64,000 nt of DNA from Vitellaria paradoxa (GCA_019916065.1 CM034233.1:17878436-17942435); one strand, 5' to 3'; positions 36,801-49,296 are shown, counted from the first letter of the stretch. Notes: generated from the sequence alone by a model not told the origin. Translations and numbers: made by a program.

Positions 36801-39800
36801 ACAATACTTAGAAAATTCAAAAGAATGCCAATCAACTAAATCCCAAAATTCACTCTTTTGGGTTCTAAAATATGTCCAACCTTCATCCATCTCAATTCTC
36901 ACCAAACATCAAACTTTGAAAATTCCACAGCAATTTTAACATTTCCTAGGTTTGCAGGAATTACTAGATCCTCCAATTACAACTCATTGTGTTTTTCATC
37001 AAAATAACTACTACAGAAACCCCCTAAAATATAAAGCCAAAAGAAATACAAAATCTTCACAAATTCCATAATTAGGTCAAACTATATATTTAATGTTAAG
37101 CAAAATCCCATGCCTTCCAAGCACGTTAATTTTGTGAAAAATACGTTAGTATGTCTCATTAAAACTGCATCCATAGTTGAGGCAAGTTTGTAGTTTCAAA
37201 TTTCACGAATAAACAAGTATATGCTAATTTGTTTGTTGAATATAGATATGAGAAAAGAAGGAAGACATATTATTCACATTTTTTCTCTATTTTTGTGTTC
37301 GTCAATAAAACATTGGAACATAGCCTTTATATTTAGATCATGCATAGCCACAGAGTTTTCAACAATAAAGCTCATCCCAACGAGTTGTAAATTCAACCTC
37401 ACATCCTCTTCTAGAGCCTGCAGATAATCACCCTTGAAATGATCCAAATCTCAACTTCTAAACCCTTTTCCGTTGGGATGCTAAAACACAAACACAATAA
37501 GAAATGTCTATATCATGTTTTCCCAATATTAATCACAAATCTTTACTTATGAAATATTTTATTTGGAGGGAAAATATTTGAAAAGTTGTTGAATTATAAT
37601 TCAAGTCAATTGAAGATTTCTTTATTCCTTTTCGATAAGTGTATATTTATGTATACAAAGGATGCTAAAGGAACAACACCTCTATATGGGATCGTACTCC
37701 AATGTACTCTACCCCAAACCGATCACAAATTAATACAACCCTATGGGTGTAAGCACAACAATGTCATGTCAACCCTACCTCAAGCGCATTGTCGGTGCAA
37801 GAAATCCACAATCTAGTCGACACCTCCCCCTGGGAGGGTCTCTTACCTACGAACTCAAGTCCACACCCTCATGCAAGGGCCTTCAAGGACCACACAATCA
37901 AATACCAAGGTCAAACTGTCAACCACATAAAGTCATCCCCAAAACCACAATCTTCCCTGTCACAAGACATCCCCCATCTGAGCATTCTGGAATGGGGGCA
38001 TTTCGGGCATCTAACACCTCTAGGATAGTAGCAAGGCCAAAGAATTCCCCCACCTAGGGAACCCTTCACCAATAAGCACCCACAAAGGTCTCATGGAGGG
38101 TGCCTCATGGCCCTTCTAATCATACGCGGGATCGTTCGAAACAAGTGGTTTGGTGACTAGAGTTAGGGAGTTCATTGAAGCTACCAACCAAAAAGTGTAA
38201 CTTGTACAATACGACTACAATTACTAAGATCACTCACACCCATGGAACCAAGATTCAAGTCATGCGACCATATCACGGTTCATTCACGATTCAAATCATA
38301 AAATATAGAGACCCTAGCGAAAAAAATTTAACATACATATTACAAAGAAACGAAAGGAAAACAAAGAATGGAATAAAAGTTTGTCTACTTTTTTTTTTTT
38401 TCCCTGATGAGTGAAATACTCGTCACCAATACAATTTGTTATTTTTTTTGACACATGAGGCATCCCAGCCCCCACGGGGGAACCTTAACATAATAGTTTA
38501 TTTACTTATGGGATTATTGAATTAATTTATCTTTTATTTTGTCTCATTATTATTGGATATTTAGAATTTGGACTATGCATTGAGTTTTTGTTATGCGAAT
38601 TATTGATGGGGACATAAAGCATTTAAATAAAAATACATCCCCTTAAACCATATACATCTCCCTAGGTTATTAAATAGAAACATTTCCCTTAACTATTTAC
38701 ATCTCTCTAGAGTATTAATAAAAAAAACATTCCCTCAAATGGTATATTAGTATCCCCTAGAATGGTCTTCCCTAGGTACGACTTTTGATCATCCTTTATA
38801 TTTTTCTATTTAAAGAGGTACATGTGTTGGTAGAGATTATGGTTGAATACAATCAATTGATGATGAAATGGAGCCTGTGAAGTTGATTTCCCTTCTCTCT
38901 CTCTCTCTCTCTCTCTTTATATATATATATATATATCTCATGGCTATTTCTTATCTCCTTAGCTTAAATTTCTTCTATGTTTCACATCGATTATGCTTTC
39001 TTTTCATCATTTTTTCTCCTAATTACAATTAAATTGTCTCAAAGTGTATACATATCATACATGTATTTATGAATGGATATGAATATGGATATAGATACAA
39101 ATATGCGTGAACAACCCACACATAAGTGAATCGCGACTCAGAATAGTGCTTCAACTAAGCCTACCCTCTTTATACTTGTTGAAAGAAATACCAAACCACG
39201 TAAGATGTACATCATACTATATGAACTGCGTCCCAAAGTAACTATGAATACGACCATGAACCATGTTGTACCCAACCATGTGAGGACATCACCGCTACTT
39301 GATCAAATTGTCCTCCCACTAACAGTTAGGCCAGACCACGCAAAGCTGGCCACTTATCCTAGGAACCACCTCATTAGGTGTAAAGACCAACCATTGGCCA
39401 AACCATCCACCTATAAACACCCTCTTTGCCTACCTTGCATGCATCCAAACCGTTCACATAGCAAAACTCCGCTCTAGTGCTCCATCTCTCTCCCTTGACT
39501 ACCTGACCTCTAACCCCACTCGCCTCTAATAAGTCATATAATGGGTGATAACCAATACTGTTCCCAGGCGACCAAAATATTCAAAAAACTCCAGTCTTCC
39601 ACAAACCCAAAGAGGGATATCCTCCCTTTTCGCCCAAGCGAGAGAACTTTTAAAAACTCGACCTTCCATAAGAAAGAATTGTCAATTACTTTAGAAAGGT
39701 TGGTTCCTCTCTACCACTACCTAAGCCTCTTGTTGATTCAACAATGAGAATATTAGAAATAAATCATTTTTAATTAGCATGATTCAACATTTTTAATCAG

Positions 39801-41823
39801 CAACATAAAGAAACCAGATGCAGCTGCACAAGTTCAATTGTACGTAGAAAAATGTAAGCTAGCCTCATAAAATGTACTCACAATAGGTCCATTCTTCAAA
39901 GCGTGATCCTTGGCAAATTTACATGCTTGTTTCACGGCAAAGGCATCCATACCATCTACCTGTTTCAACATTTGAAATATATGAAAACCAAACCACAAAA
40001 GACAGCAATATAAGGCAATAGAAAGCCGGAAACAACATTAAATTCTAAGATAACATGTATGTAGATTAGTATTCACTTGCACGGAAAATGAAGGCACTAA
40101 TTCACTAATGTTGATACGTTAAGATTAGTTTAAACTTGATAGTACCCAAAATAAAATATAGTTGCAAGCACATGTAGTTAATAAAGTAGGAATAGGTATG
40201 GGCATTCTATCTCATGAACAGTCATTTCACACCCCCTCCCCCAAATTTAAAAAATTAAAAAATAAATGAATAAATAAAAAATTGTCTTGGATCCTAATAG
40301 CATGATATATTAGACCATCTCCTGTTTGATCATTTATTCCAACTTGTTGCCATTTTTTGTAAAATAAAAGTATTGATCAATTCAGAGAAACAACCAAACA
40401 TCTAATATATTGAAAATGATTAAACATTGGGAAGCCACAGTTGCACACCTTCAATCAGCTTTATTGATGATATCCCATCTAAAAAACAACCCCCAAAAAG
40501 GAATCACTGTATCAATGATAACAGACACTCAAAAAAAATATTTATCCTCATAGTCACCGGTATCCCACAAAGCATGCACAAACCAAGCATTTCCAATTGA
40601 AACAGAACTTCAACAATCCATAATTCATTAAAATCTTGGTGCAATACAAGGGAAAAAACACATTTACTTGCCAATGCCAACCAAAAAGTTACATAGAAAT
40701 GTTGACAGAGTTCCGACAACATTGCAATGTCTATTTGCTTCATTCATATTGAAATTGTATTGCATCAAAATTGAGCTCTATATGTTTGAAAACTACCTGC
40801 TGTTTCAAATTACATTATTTCACTAACTAAGAAGTAACATTTCTAAGGAAATTGTTTTCAAGCAAACAAAAAAGGTTCACATAAGCTGCAGTAAGAAATC
40901 AACTAAACTTCCCAAAAATCCACACACCCAAATTAAAAGCCTATGAAATTCAATATTACCTTCAAACCAGGAACATAATCTCCTCTTTTGTAATAAGCTG
41001 GACTCTTTGCTGCTCTCCATTCGGCTGTCCCCATTCCATCTGCCAAAAAAAAAAATTACACAGAAAATACATGGGACCATATATGCACCCATAGATGAAA
41101 TCAAATTCTAGATCAAATAATCCATTTCTTACAGTGATTGTTTTCGCAGACCAAGATAGCAGGGAGATCCCAAAGTGCGGCCATATTGAGCGCCTCGAAC
41201 AATTGCCCCTGGTTGGCGGCACCATCACCATATAAGGTAAATGTTACATGCTCTTCTTTGGAGTACTTCTGAGCAAAGGCCAATCCACAACCCAGGGGCA
41301 CCTGAGCCCCAACAATCCCATGACCTCCGTAGAACCCGCTGTCCTTCTTGTAAAAGTGCATAGACCCGCCCTTGCCCTTAGAACACCCCGCCTGGCGCCC
41401 CATCAGCTCCGAGAACGACTCCAGCAGGGTTCCACCGCGGCCGAGGAAGATACAGTGGTCTCGATAGGCCGTGATGATGCAATCCTTCTTGGTGATCACG
41501 GCCTCCATGCCGACCGAAACCGCCTCCTGGCCATCATAGAGGTGGCAGAACCCGCGGATCAACTTGGACTTGTAGAGCGAGTCCGCGGCGATCTCCATCC
41601 GGCGCATCAGCGCCATGTCGCGGAAGAAGGTCATGAGCTCCTTCGGAGTGGTCTCGACAGTGCGCGGCGGCGGCTCGCAATTGTGGCCGGTGAAGGGGAC
41701 GCTGGTCTCGACGGTGATGGCGGTGGTGTCATCGGTGGAGAACGGACGGCGGAGCGACGGAGCGCACGAGACGGCGGCGGAGAGGGGCTTCAGCAGATTC
41801 GAAGATCGTTGAGCTAGAGCCAT
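33858..41823 (-). CDS. PDH-E1 ALPHA: Pyruvate dehydrogenase E1 component subunit alpha, mitochondrial
   Basis: Eight minus-strand exons: 41133-41823, 40960-41039, 39882-39959, 35940-36035, 35768-35839, 35529-35582, 35339-35404, 33858-33902. Joined they give 393 codons and a stop, full family length; all junctions are GT-AG and in frame. Residues 1 to about 29 form an Arg/Ser-rich mitochondrial presequence (RRPFST). The thiamine diphosphate motif runs from GDGAANQGQ (199-207) to ENNH (227-230). YHGHSMSDP (292-300) carries the conserved phosphorylatable Ser296 and the loop that contacts E1-beta. The protein ends [14 protein letters not shown]. With E1-beta it decarboxylates pyruvate and acetylates the lipoyl domains of E2 in the mitochondrial matrix; the phosphoserine is the target of PDH kinase. 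Start ATG at 41823 is preferred over an in-frame TTG at 41829. The 5' leader holds a GA tract (about 41905-41933). Confidence 0.97.
34857..35250. repeat. Dispersed repeat in E1-alpha intron 7
   Basis: This segment is colinear with 58300-58830 in an ISE2 intron. Shared parts include TTTTCTATAATATG, GTGAATAAAATAAATTATAA, ATCATTTTGGATG, GTTAATGTTATATTG, ATTGTATTTGAATAAA and the region ending near TGTCATG...TAATA. It also contains a 27-bp tandem repeat (35159-35212, GCATTTTTTAAAAATCACT unit). Probably an old transposon family. Confidence 0.7.
36036..39881. other. Long intron 3 of E1-alpha with repeat-like filling
   Basis: At 3.8 kb this intron is much longer than the others. The part from about 37640 to 39750 is C-rich on the plus strand and unlike its AT-rich neighbours, which suggests inserted repeat DNA. 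I could not find LTR ends, a primer site or a protein domain. A TC run followed by AT repeats lies at about 38896-38936. At 38430-38485 a T-run followed by GACACATGAGGC and CCCCCACGGGGGAACC resembles the 3' end of the SINE at 42937-43126. Degenerate repeats with CATCTCCCTAGGTTATTAAA and CATCTCTCTAGAGTATTAAT lie at 38645-38735. Confidence 0.4.
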
Positions 41824-42920
41824 CTCCAATGATATCTGGAGTCTGAACGCTTCTCCTTTCTCTCCCGCAAATGGAGTCCAAGTAGTGAAACGAAAGGGTT
41901 TGGCGAGGCGAGAGAGAGAGAAAGAGAGAGAGAGGCACTACGCAGTCGAACGAACGAAAAGCGAAACGCTGTTTACCTGGAATAACGTATTGGGCGTTTG
42001 GCTCACAAAAGTTTGACGTAGAAATTATATTTGGTAAAATTTAATTGAAAAAAATATATAAATTAATAAATTTTAATTTTTTTAAATTAAAAATAAAATT
42101 TTAATTAATCTTAACCAATTAAACACACGACAACATACCATGCATGGGAGATCTCTGGCTAATGTTATCGCTATTCGTTAGCTCTAATTTGCCTACCCAA
42201 CCCCAGAACGTGGTTTTCAAGGATTGCGGTTTTACACCGGTGCCCATAAAATTCATATTTTTTTAAGATGGTGTTTGGTTAATTAAATTTTATCAAAAAA
42301 TCATCTTTTATTAATTTTTTAATTTTTTTACAAAATACAAAATCAAAATTTTTTAATTTTCTGTAATTTTTATCAGATTTTACCAACTTTTATCAATTTT
42401 TATTAAATGGTTGATCAAGTTTTATCAAAAAATTAACTGTTATCAATTTTTTTAGTTTTTTTTCACAAAATACAAAATTATATTTTATCAATTTTCGCTA
42501 ATTTTTATCAATTTTTACTAATATTTTTAAATTTTTATTAAATACTAAACATCTAATTTTGTGTGACACTGATTAACTGTGTACAAAATTAATAAAATTT
42601 TACGTATCAAACAATTCGTCAATAAAATTTTACGCACCAAACAACTCATAAATATGCATTTTTAAAAGGCCATGAATAATATTCAATAGTTAGTGCCGTG
42701 CATGCTAAGTTGTCCATAACCTTTAATCCAACGAGATTTTTTACTAAATGGGATGAAATGTCTAATTTTGTAATATCATTAAAAACCTCAAAATAAACTT
42801 TAATATCATTAAAAACCTCAAAATAGACTTACTTTTTAAGACATCAATAATGAACAAACAACTAAAAATATGTCACCGAATCACTTATCACAAATGTGGT
42901 GGAAATTTAAATCTTACGCA
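41824..42920. other. E1-alpha upstream region
   Basis: 5' leader and promoter of the E1-alpha gene, followed by an AT-rich MITE-like block at about 42268-42645 with GTGTTTGGT near both ends (as inverted copies) and repeated TTTTATCAAAAA segments. No other gene seen. Confidence 0.45.
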
Positions 42921-42936
42921 AAGTTGAGTAGAAGTT

Positions 42937-43126
42937 TTTTTTTTGATACGAAGGAAACCTCTCGCCGGTGAACCGTCACGAGTAAAATCTCCGGGCGAGC
43001 GCACCACCCCGCAAGACACGCCCACCGATAAGACCGAGCGCCCAGGAAGGGATTCGAACCCGAGACGTGGGAAGCATGCCCACTCTCCAAGCCGGCCCCT
43101 ACTCCACTGAGCTAACCCGTGTGGGT
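42937..43126 (-). mobile_element. tRNA-derived SINE with 16-bp target duplication
   Basis: On the minus strand the 190-bp element begins ACCCACACGGGTTAGCTCAG. It carries a polymerase III box A (TTAGCTCAGTGG, 43104-43115) and box B (GGTTCGAATCC, 43050-43060) and ends TATC followed by an A-run. It is flanked by perfect 16-bp direct repeats AAGTTGAGTAGAAGTT at 42921-42936 and 43127-43142. The body between box B and the A-tail is GC-rich, in sharp contrast to the surroundings. This is a non-autonomous retroposon moved by LINE machinery, not a tRNA gene: there is no acceptor stem pairing and no 72-bp cloverleaf. Confidence 0.93.
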
Positions 43127-43142
43127 AAGTTGAGTAGAAGTT

Positions 43143-45210
43143 ATTCTCAGCATTCTCACAGTAGAATAGAACAGAAGAAAAAATTAATTAATAATTGACA
43201 AAATTTTACAACATAGTTGAAAAAGTATAAAAATAAAAATTATAAGATGTAATGCGTTAAAAAAAAGACAAAAAAAAGGTGGTAAGTCACATAGCCTAAA
43301 GAAATATACACAAGGACACATTGTCGGTTCAAACTTAAGATTAAGAAATCAACGCCAAATTATGTGACTGTTATTTAAAATAATTCTGATGTCATAACAA
43401 GTTTTTACCTTAAATTTATAAATTAGTGCATTTGTCGATTAAAAAAATTGCAATATAGGATAGGTCTAAAATAGTATATATTCTTTTATATGGTGTATAA
43501 AATGTTAATATTATTTGCACTCTACATTAAAATTATTTGACCCAATATCTATTTTTCTTAAGTGCAATTATTCAATTTTTCTCTTTATCTCCCTTCATTT
43601 ATTTTACACAAAACAAATCTGAAGTGTTTTTTTTTTTTAATACTCAAGATTTTTGGGTTATATTATATGTATTTTGATTAATTTCTAAAACTCTAGAGTT
43701 AATGACTGAGTAAACTCTCTAATGACTGTAAGGAAACTCAAATAAATTACAATTGAAGAGAAAATTTCAAAATTACCTTCACAAAAAAAACCTAATATAA
43801 TATTAAAATTAACATTATTTTTCTCAAATTTAATTGTTTTTCATCCTTTTTTTTCCTATTTACTCTATGCACCTAATTAAAATAAGAAATCATTACTATA
43901 AAAAAAAATTAGTTCCAATATTTTGATTTAATATTTTTAAAATTACAAACTCAAATTTTAATGCTCAAAACCCAACTAAGAATCATTAAAACGTTACAAT
44001 ATCTTTATAAGAAAAATATCAAACAATTTTATCAACATTAATTAAGTGAGGCAAACAAATTAAGTTAGAAGCCCGGTAAAAAAGTTTCACCTTTGTATCC
44101 ATTGATATGCTTAATACTTGAGAACTCGTTTCTCTAAATTCATTAAAAAAAGAAAAAAAATCCAAACCCACAAAGAATATCGTTTGGCTTTTTACCAAGC
44201 AAATCGTGGTTAAGTTAATCTTACCTGCATAATAAATAAATTTCTAAACCATAAAGCTGAAAGAATAAAGTCAATGAAAGAATGGAAATTAAAATAAATT
44301 ATCGCAAATATTAGAATTGCAAAAGGTTTGAGATTTACTCTGTTATTATCATTAATCAGCTTAATCTTTTTTCAATTCAACTATTTATTTACCAATTTGC
44401 ATATTCGTAATTAATATCTAATTTTATTTATTTTACATAGAAACAATCATGAAATTTAATTTGTCTATAATAAATGTAAGGAGATACGAGGGCAATGGAG
44501 TAATTTATGTAAGGAAAAAATAAATGGAGATTGAGGATAAGTGGTAAATTTTGAAGTGTGAAATGCTTTCCATTAAAAAATGCTTCACAATAACGGTAAT
44601 ACTAATAAAACTTGCTTTTTATGATTCCAGGAGTATAAAGGGGGCAAAGTTGGGAATTTAGACTGCTTCCGTCTCTCTTAACCTCCGTCATCTTAGCTTT
44701 TTCGAGACTTGTCTGGGCGCAGGTAGGTAGGAGTAAACAAAGATGTGCTGAACACGTGGGGTTAGGTGAGGCTTTGAAGTCTTTTGTTTTTGTTGCTCGT
44801 GGTCCACGCCTCCATGGTAGTGGGAAAATTATCCAACGCTCCGGTAATGCTGCTGTTGCCCACGCTAATCGAGACTCCGCTTAATTTGTTATAAATTTTT
44901 ACAAATTTTTAAAAATTATACCATTTTTATTACAGAATTATTTGATTGAAAAAATTAAAAAAAAGTACAGTAAAATATAAAAATGTGGTATAAAAGTGAT
45001 ATGTGTTAATATTTTATTAAAAAAATACAAAAAATAATTAATATTTGGTGACTTTTAGTATTTTTTGATCGATTAAATAAGACCGATGTCATACAACTTA
45101 CGAATTTATAATTTATTTTATTTTATCTTATTTTATTTTATTTCTTATCACTCCTAACACGTCTTAAATGGCCTAAATTGTGGCAATGGGATAGAGAGCT
45201 CCAACAGCTT
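43143..45210. other. AT-rich spacer
   Basis: No gene recognised. A GC-richer patch at 44640-44880 (including CTCGTGGTCCACGCC) has no ORF or known family that I can see. The rest is AT-rich with MITE-like phrases near 44890-45165. Confidence 0.45.
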
Positions 45211-45211
45211 A

Positions 45212-45548
45212 GAGCCCATTTGGCAACTCAAAAATTAGTAAAAAAATATCAAAAGTTACTTTTAGTATATTTGGCAAAATCACAAATTTTTTCACTTTTT
45301 TGATTTGCTACAATAAAAAGTCAAACAAAAAATTACCACTTTTCTGATTTGTTACAGTAAAAAACATACCAAACACTCAAAAGTTTTCACTTTTTTGATT
45401 TGTTACAGTAAAAAAGTTTACCAAACACTCAAAATTTATAAAAAAAATATTAAAAAATACACTTTGTTGAATCAAACATACAAAAATTACAAAAAAAAAC
45501 ACCTAAAAATTTACCAAAAGTTGATTTTTTAAACTACCAAACGGGCTG
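45212..45548. mobile_element. MITE-like element
   Basis: The left end GAGCCCATTTGGCAACTCAA and the right end (reverse complement) CAGCCCGTTTGGTAGTTTAA form imperfect inverted repeats. The interior repeats CACTTTTTTGATTTG-TACA-TAAAAA three times (about 45290, 45330, 45385). No clear target duplication. Confidence 0.5.
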
Positions 45549-45610
45549 TAATAGCTGGCACTTGCAATCCGAGAATTTTCTGACATCAGGACAAAAGAGG
45601 GTAGGGGGGA

Positions 45611-48166
45611 CGAGGGGGCTGCAGTCGCCCCACTGACTACAACCGTTGCAGTCGGTGAAACGGCGCCATTTTGCCCCCTTTTTTTCTTTTTTTGTTTTGC
45701 GAAGTCTCGGGGCAACGTGTTTTTGGCTTGCGTGCGTGTGTTGTGTGGTTTTGGGGACGTGGGGGGCTGACATCTCGCGCGATGTTAGCCCGCTACCCTC
45801 GCGAGCATGGCACAATCGTGGCCGTTCGGCCTTTCGCACGTGATCTGGCCACTTTTTTTTTTTTTCCAGCCATTCGTCTCTTTTTTTTTTCAGTTTTCAG
45901 CAAAAATAAATTAAAAATGATAACAAAAAATAACAATAGAAAAATGACAGTGTTATCAAACAGATCTTAAAAATTTAATTTATTATTATTATTATTTTTT
46001 TTTAAACATAGAAAAAATATTATTTTTTAATTAATTACATAATTTTTGTTTTAATTTCAAAAAAAATAAATAGCAACAAAAAATAAAAAATAAAAAACGA
46101 CAACAAAAAATAACAACAGAAAAACGACAGTATTGTCAAGCGAACCTTAAAAAATTAACTTTTTTTACTTTTTTTCTTTTTTAAACATAGAAAAAATTAA
46201 ATTTTTAATAATTAGTAATACTGACAACTCGGGCGATTTTGTGTTTAGGAAAAAAATTATTTTTAATTAATTACACAATTTTTGTTTTAATTTTAGAAAA
46301 AATAAATGACAACAAAAAATAAAAAACCACAATAAAAATAACAACTGAAAAACGACAGTATTGTCAAACAGACCTTAAAAAATTAACTTTTTTTTTAACT
46401 ATAGAAAAATTAATTTTTTAATAATTAATTAGTAATTAATTAAAAAATAACATTTTTTCCTAAACACAGTATCGGCCGCAATGTCAGCCGACAGAAAAAT
46501 AACAGTATTATCAATTAAAAAATTAATGGCTGACATCGCAGGTGATGTTATTTTTTAATTAATTACTAATTAATTATTAAAAATTTAATTTTTTCTATGT
46601 TTAAAAAAAAGTAAAAAAGTTAACTTTTTAAGATTCATTTTACAATACTGTCATTTTTTTTTTGTTATTTTTTGTTATCATTTTTAATTTATTTTTGTTG
46701 AAAACTGAAAAAAAAAAAAGAGAAACGAACGGCTGAAAAAAAAAGAGCGGCCAGATCACGCGCGGAAGGCCGAACGGCCACGATCGCGCCACGCTCGCGA
46801 GGGTAGCGGGCTAACATCGCGCGCGATGTCAGCCCCCCCGCGTCTTGGTTTTGGAATGCATGCGTGTGTTTTGTGTTAGAATAAAAATAAAATATAAATT
46901 AAAATAATTAATTTTTTATTTAACTAAGTTAGGAGATCAAATAAAATAAAAAATATTTTTGATCTAATTAATTAATTTTTGACTACTTTTAGGTGTATAA
47001 AAAATTAAATAAATAATATTTATAAATTATTAATTATTAATATACTTGTCAAAATATAAATATAAATAAATTTTATTTTGATTTTTTTTTTCACTTTAAG
47101 TCAATTTAAAAGTTACCAAAAATTGATGTGTAAGCAACTCGCCACATAAAATTAGTAATAACTTTTGGTATTTTGCACATAAATAGTAAAATATATTTAT
47201 AAATTATTAATTTTTAATATACTTGTCAAAATATAAATATAAATAAATTTTATTTTGATTTTTATTTCACTTTAACTCAATTTAAAAGTTATCAAAAATT
47301 GATGTGTCAGCAACTCGCCACATAAATAGTAACAACTTTTGGTATTTTGCCAAACACCTAAATCATCAAAAGTTTATATTTTTTGATATTTTACTTTAAC
47401 TTAATTCAAAAGTTACCAAAAAAATTCAACAAAAACACATAAACTTAGTTTAGTACAAGACTTAGGGAGGAGGAAAAAAAAAAGTCGAGAACAAAATATA
47501 AGTAAAAATAAAAAAAGCTGAAAACAAAATATAAATAAAAAAAATTAAACCAAACTAAAATTAAGTGTTTTTATCGAAATTTGTAAAGATTTATTTATAA
47601 AGAATAATTATCTCTATTCAAATTATATATCTGGTAAGTTGCCAACACATCAATTTTTTGGTAACTTTTGAATTAAGTTAAAGTAAAATATCAAAAAACA
47701 CAAACTTTTGATGATTTAAGTGTTTGGCAAAATACCAAAAGTTGTTACTAATTTTATATGGCGAGTTGTCAACACATCAAATTTTGGTAACTTTTAAATT
47801 GACTTTAAGTGAAATAAAAATCAAAATAAAATTTATTTATATTTATATTTTGACAAGTATATTAATAATTAATAATTTGTAAATATTTTTTATTTATTTT
47901 TTATACACCTAAAAACAATCAAAAATTAATTAATTAAATCAAAAATATTTTTTATTTTATTTTATCTCTTAACTTAGTCAAATAAAATTTTAATTATTTT
48001 AATTTTTATTTTATTTTTATTCTAACACAAAACACACACACGCACGCAAGCCAAAATCACGCTGCCCCAAGACTTAGCGAAACAAAAAAAGAAAAAAGAG
48101 GGCAAAACGGCTCCGTTTCGCCAACTGCAGCAGCTGGAGTCAGTGGGGCGACTGCAGACCCCCTCG
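45611..48166. mobile_element. Foldback element 1 with long inverted repeats
   Basis: The left end CGAGGGGGCTGCAGTCGCCC and the right end (reverse complement) CGAGGGGGTCTGCAGTCGCC match, and the inverted similarity continues inward: CCACTGACT, GTTGCAGTCGG.GAAACGG, the GGGGCAACGTG-type segment and TTGGCTTGCGTGCGTGTG (45723-45740 against about 48030-48050). Further in, the arms are AT-rich and still complementary (46880-47350 against 47630-48030) around a spacer near 47440-47580. It is interrupted by the element at 45755-46845. No ORF with a transposase domain is seen, so it is non-autonomous. Target duplication unresolved. Confidence 0.8.
45755..46845. mobile_element. Nested foldback element with 9-bp target duplication
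   Basis: 1091 bp, flanked by perfect 9-bp direct repeats TGGTTTTGG (45746-45754 and 46846-46854). Its ends are inverted repeats of at least about 240 bp: GGGGGGCTGACATC, then a CGCGCGATGTTAGCCCGCTA segment, CCCTCGCGAGC, CGTGGCCGTTCGGCC and GTGATCTGGCC. A 9-bp duplication with long inverted repeats is typical of Mutator-like (MULE) elements. The interior has repeated units of about 228 bp (GAAAAACGACAGTATTGTCAA at about 46123 and 46350, with a related segment near 45938). No transposase ORF. Confidence 0.85.
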
Positions 48167-48168
48167 TT

Positions 48169-49296
48169 CGAGAGGGGCTGCAGTCGCGCGTTCAACTACA
48201 GCGGCTGCAGTCGGTGAAACCGCATTGTTTTACCCAAAAATTTATTAATTTGGCGAGATGTGTCTGACGGAAAAGTTGAGTGAAGAGTAAAAAAATTTAT
48301 AAATAAAAATAATTAATTTTTTATTTGATTAGGTTAAAAAATAAAATAAAATAAAAAATATTTTTAACGTAATTAAGTAACTTTTTAGTATTTGGTAAAA
48401 TAAATATAAATTTTTAGTAACCTTTGATAATTTTTTGTGTGTTTGGTAAAAATTTTTGAAACTTTTGAATGGGATTAAAGTGAAATAATGATTATACTAC
48501 TCACCAACTCATCAAAAAATTGATGTATTGACAATTTTTCACATAGGATTATTAACTAAATTTATAAATTAAATTAAATTAAAATTTATTTATATGTATT
48601 TTGTTAACAAGCATATTAAAAATTAGTTATTTATAAAAATTAACTATTTTTATTTTTATTTATTTTTATTTGTTTTACTACACTTAAAATTTGCTAAAAG
48701 TTACTTAATCATGTTAAAAATATTTTTTATTTTATATTGTTAAATTAAATTAAATTAAAATTTATTTATATTTATATTGTTAACAAGCATATTAAAAATT
48801 AATGATTTATAAAAATTAACTATTTTATTTGTTTTACTACATACTTAAAATTTGCTAAAAGTTACTTAATCATATTAAAAATATTTTTATTTTATATTGT
48901 TAATTATCCTATGTACCAGGATGTCAACACATCAATTTTTTGATGAGTTAGTGAGAAGTATAATCATCATTTCACTTTAACCCCATTCAAAAGTTTCAAA
49001 AATTTTTGCCAAATACACAAAAAATTGTCAAACGTTACTAAAAATTTATATTTGTTTTACCAAATACTAAAAAGTTGTTAAAAGTTACTTAATTACATTA
49101 AAAATATTTTTTATTTTATTTTATTTTTTAACCTAATCAAATAAAAAATTAATTATTTTTATTTATAATTTTTTTTACTCCCCATTCAGCCTTTCCGTCG
49201 GACACATCTCGCCAAATTAATAAATTTTGGGGCAAAACGGTGCCATTTTCACGGACTACAACCGCTGCAATCGAACGTGCGACTGCAGCCCCCCTC
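48169..49296. mobile_element. Foldback element 2, adjacent to element 1
   Basis: The left end GAGAGGGGCTGCAGTCGCGC (48171) and the right end (reverse complement) GAGGGGGGCTGCAGTCGCAC (to 49296) match. Inner arms continue with CAGCGGCTGCAGTCGG-type sequence, CCAAATTAATAAATTTTGGG, GGCGAGATGTGTCNGACGGA (48253-48272 against 49197-49216) and long AT-rich complementary stretches around a centre near 48750. Its termini are of the same family as element 1, and only about four bases separate the two. Non-coding. Confidence 0.8.

Noticed and set aside
41248..41817. 189-codon plus-strand ORF
   Set aside because: Antisense shadow of E1-alpha exon 1, which has clear family motifs.
43050..43115. tRNA gene
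   Set aside because: Has boxes A and B but no cloverleaf; flanking 16-bp duplications and an A-tail show a SINE.
45290..45430. CRISPR-like regular repeats
   Set aside because: The spaced CACTTTTTTGATTTG words are few, imperfect and within a MITE-like element of a plant genome.
45503..45970. ORFs across the GC-rich ends of the foldback elements
   Set aside because: They fall in terminal inverted repeats and occur on both strands.
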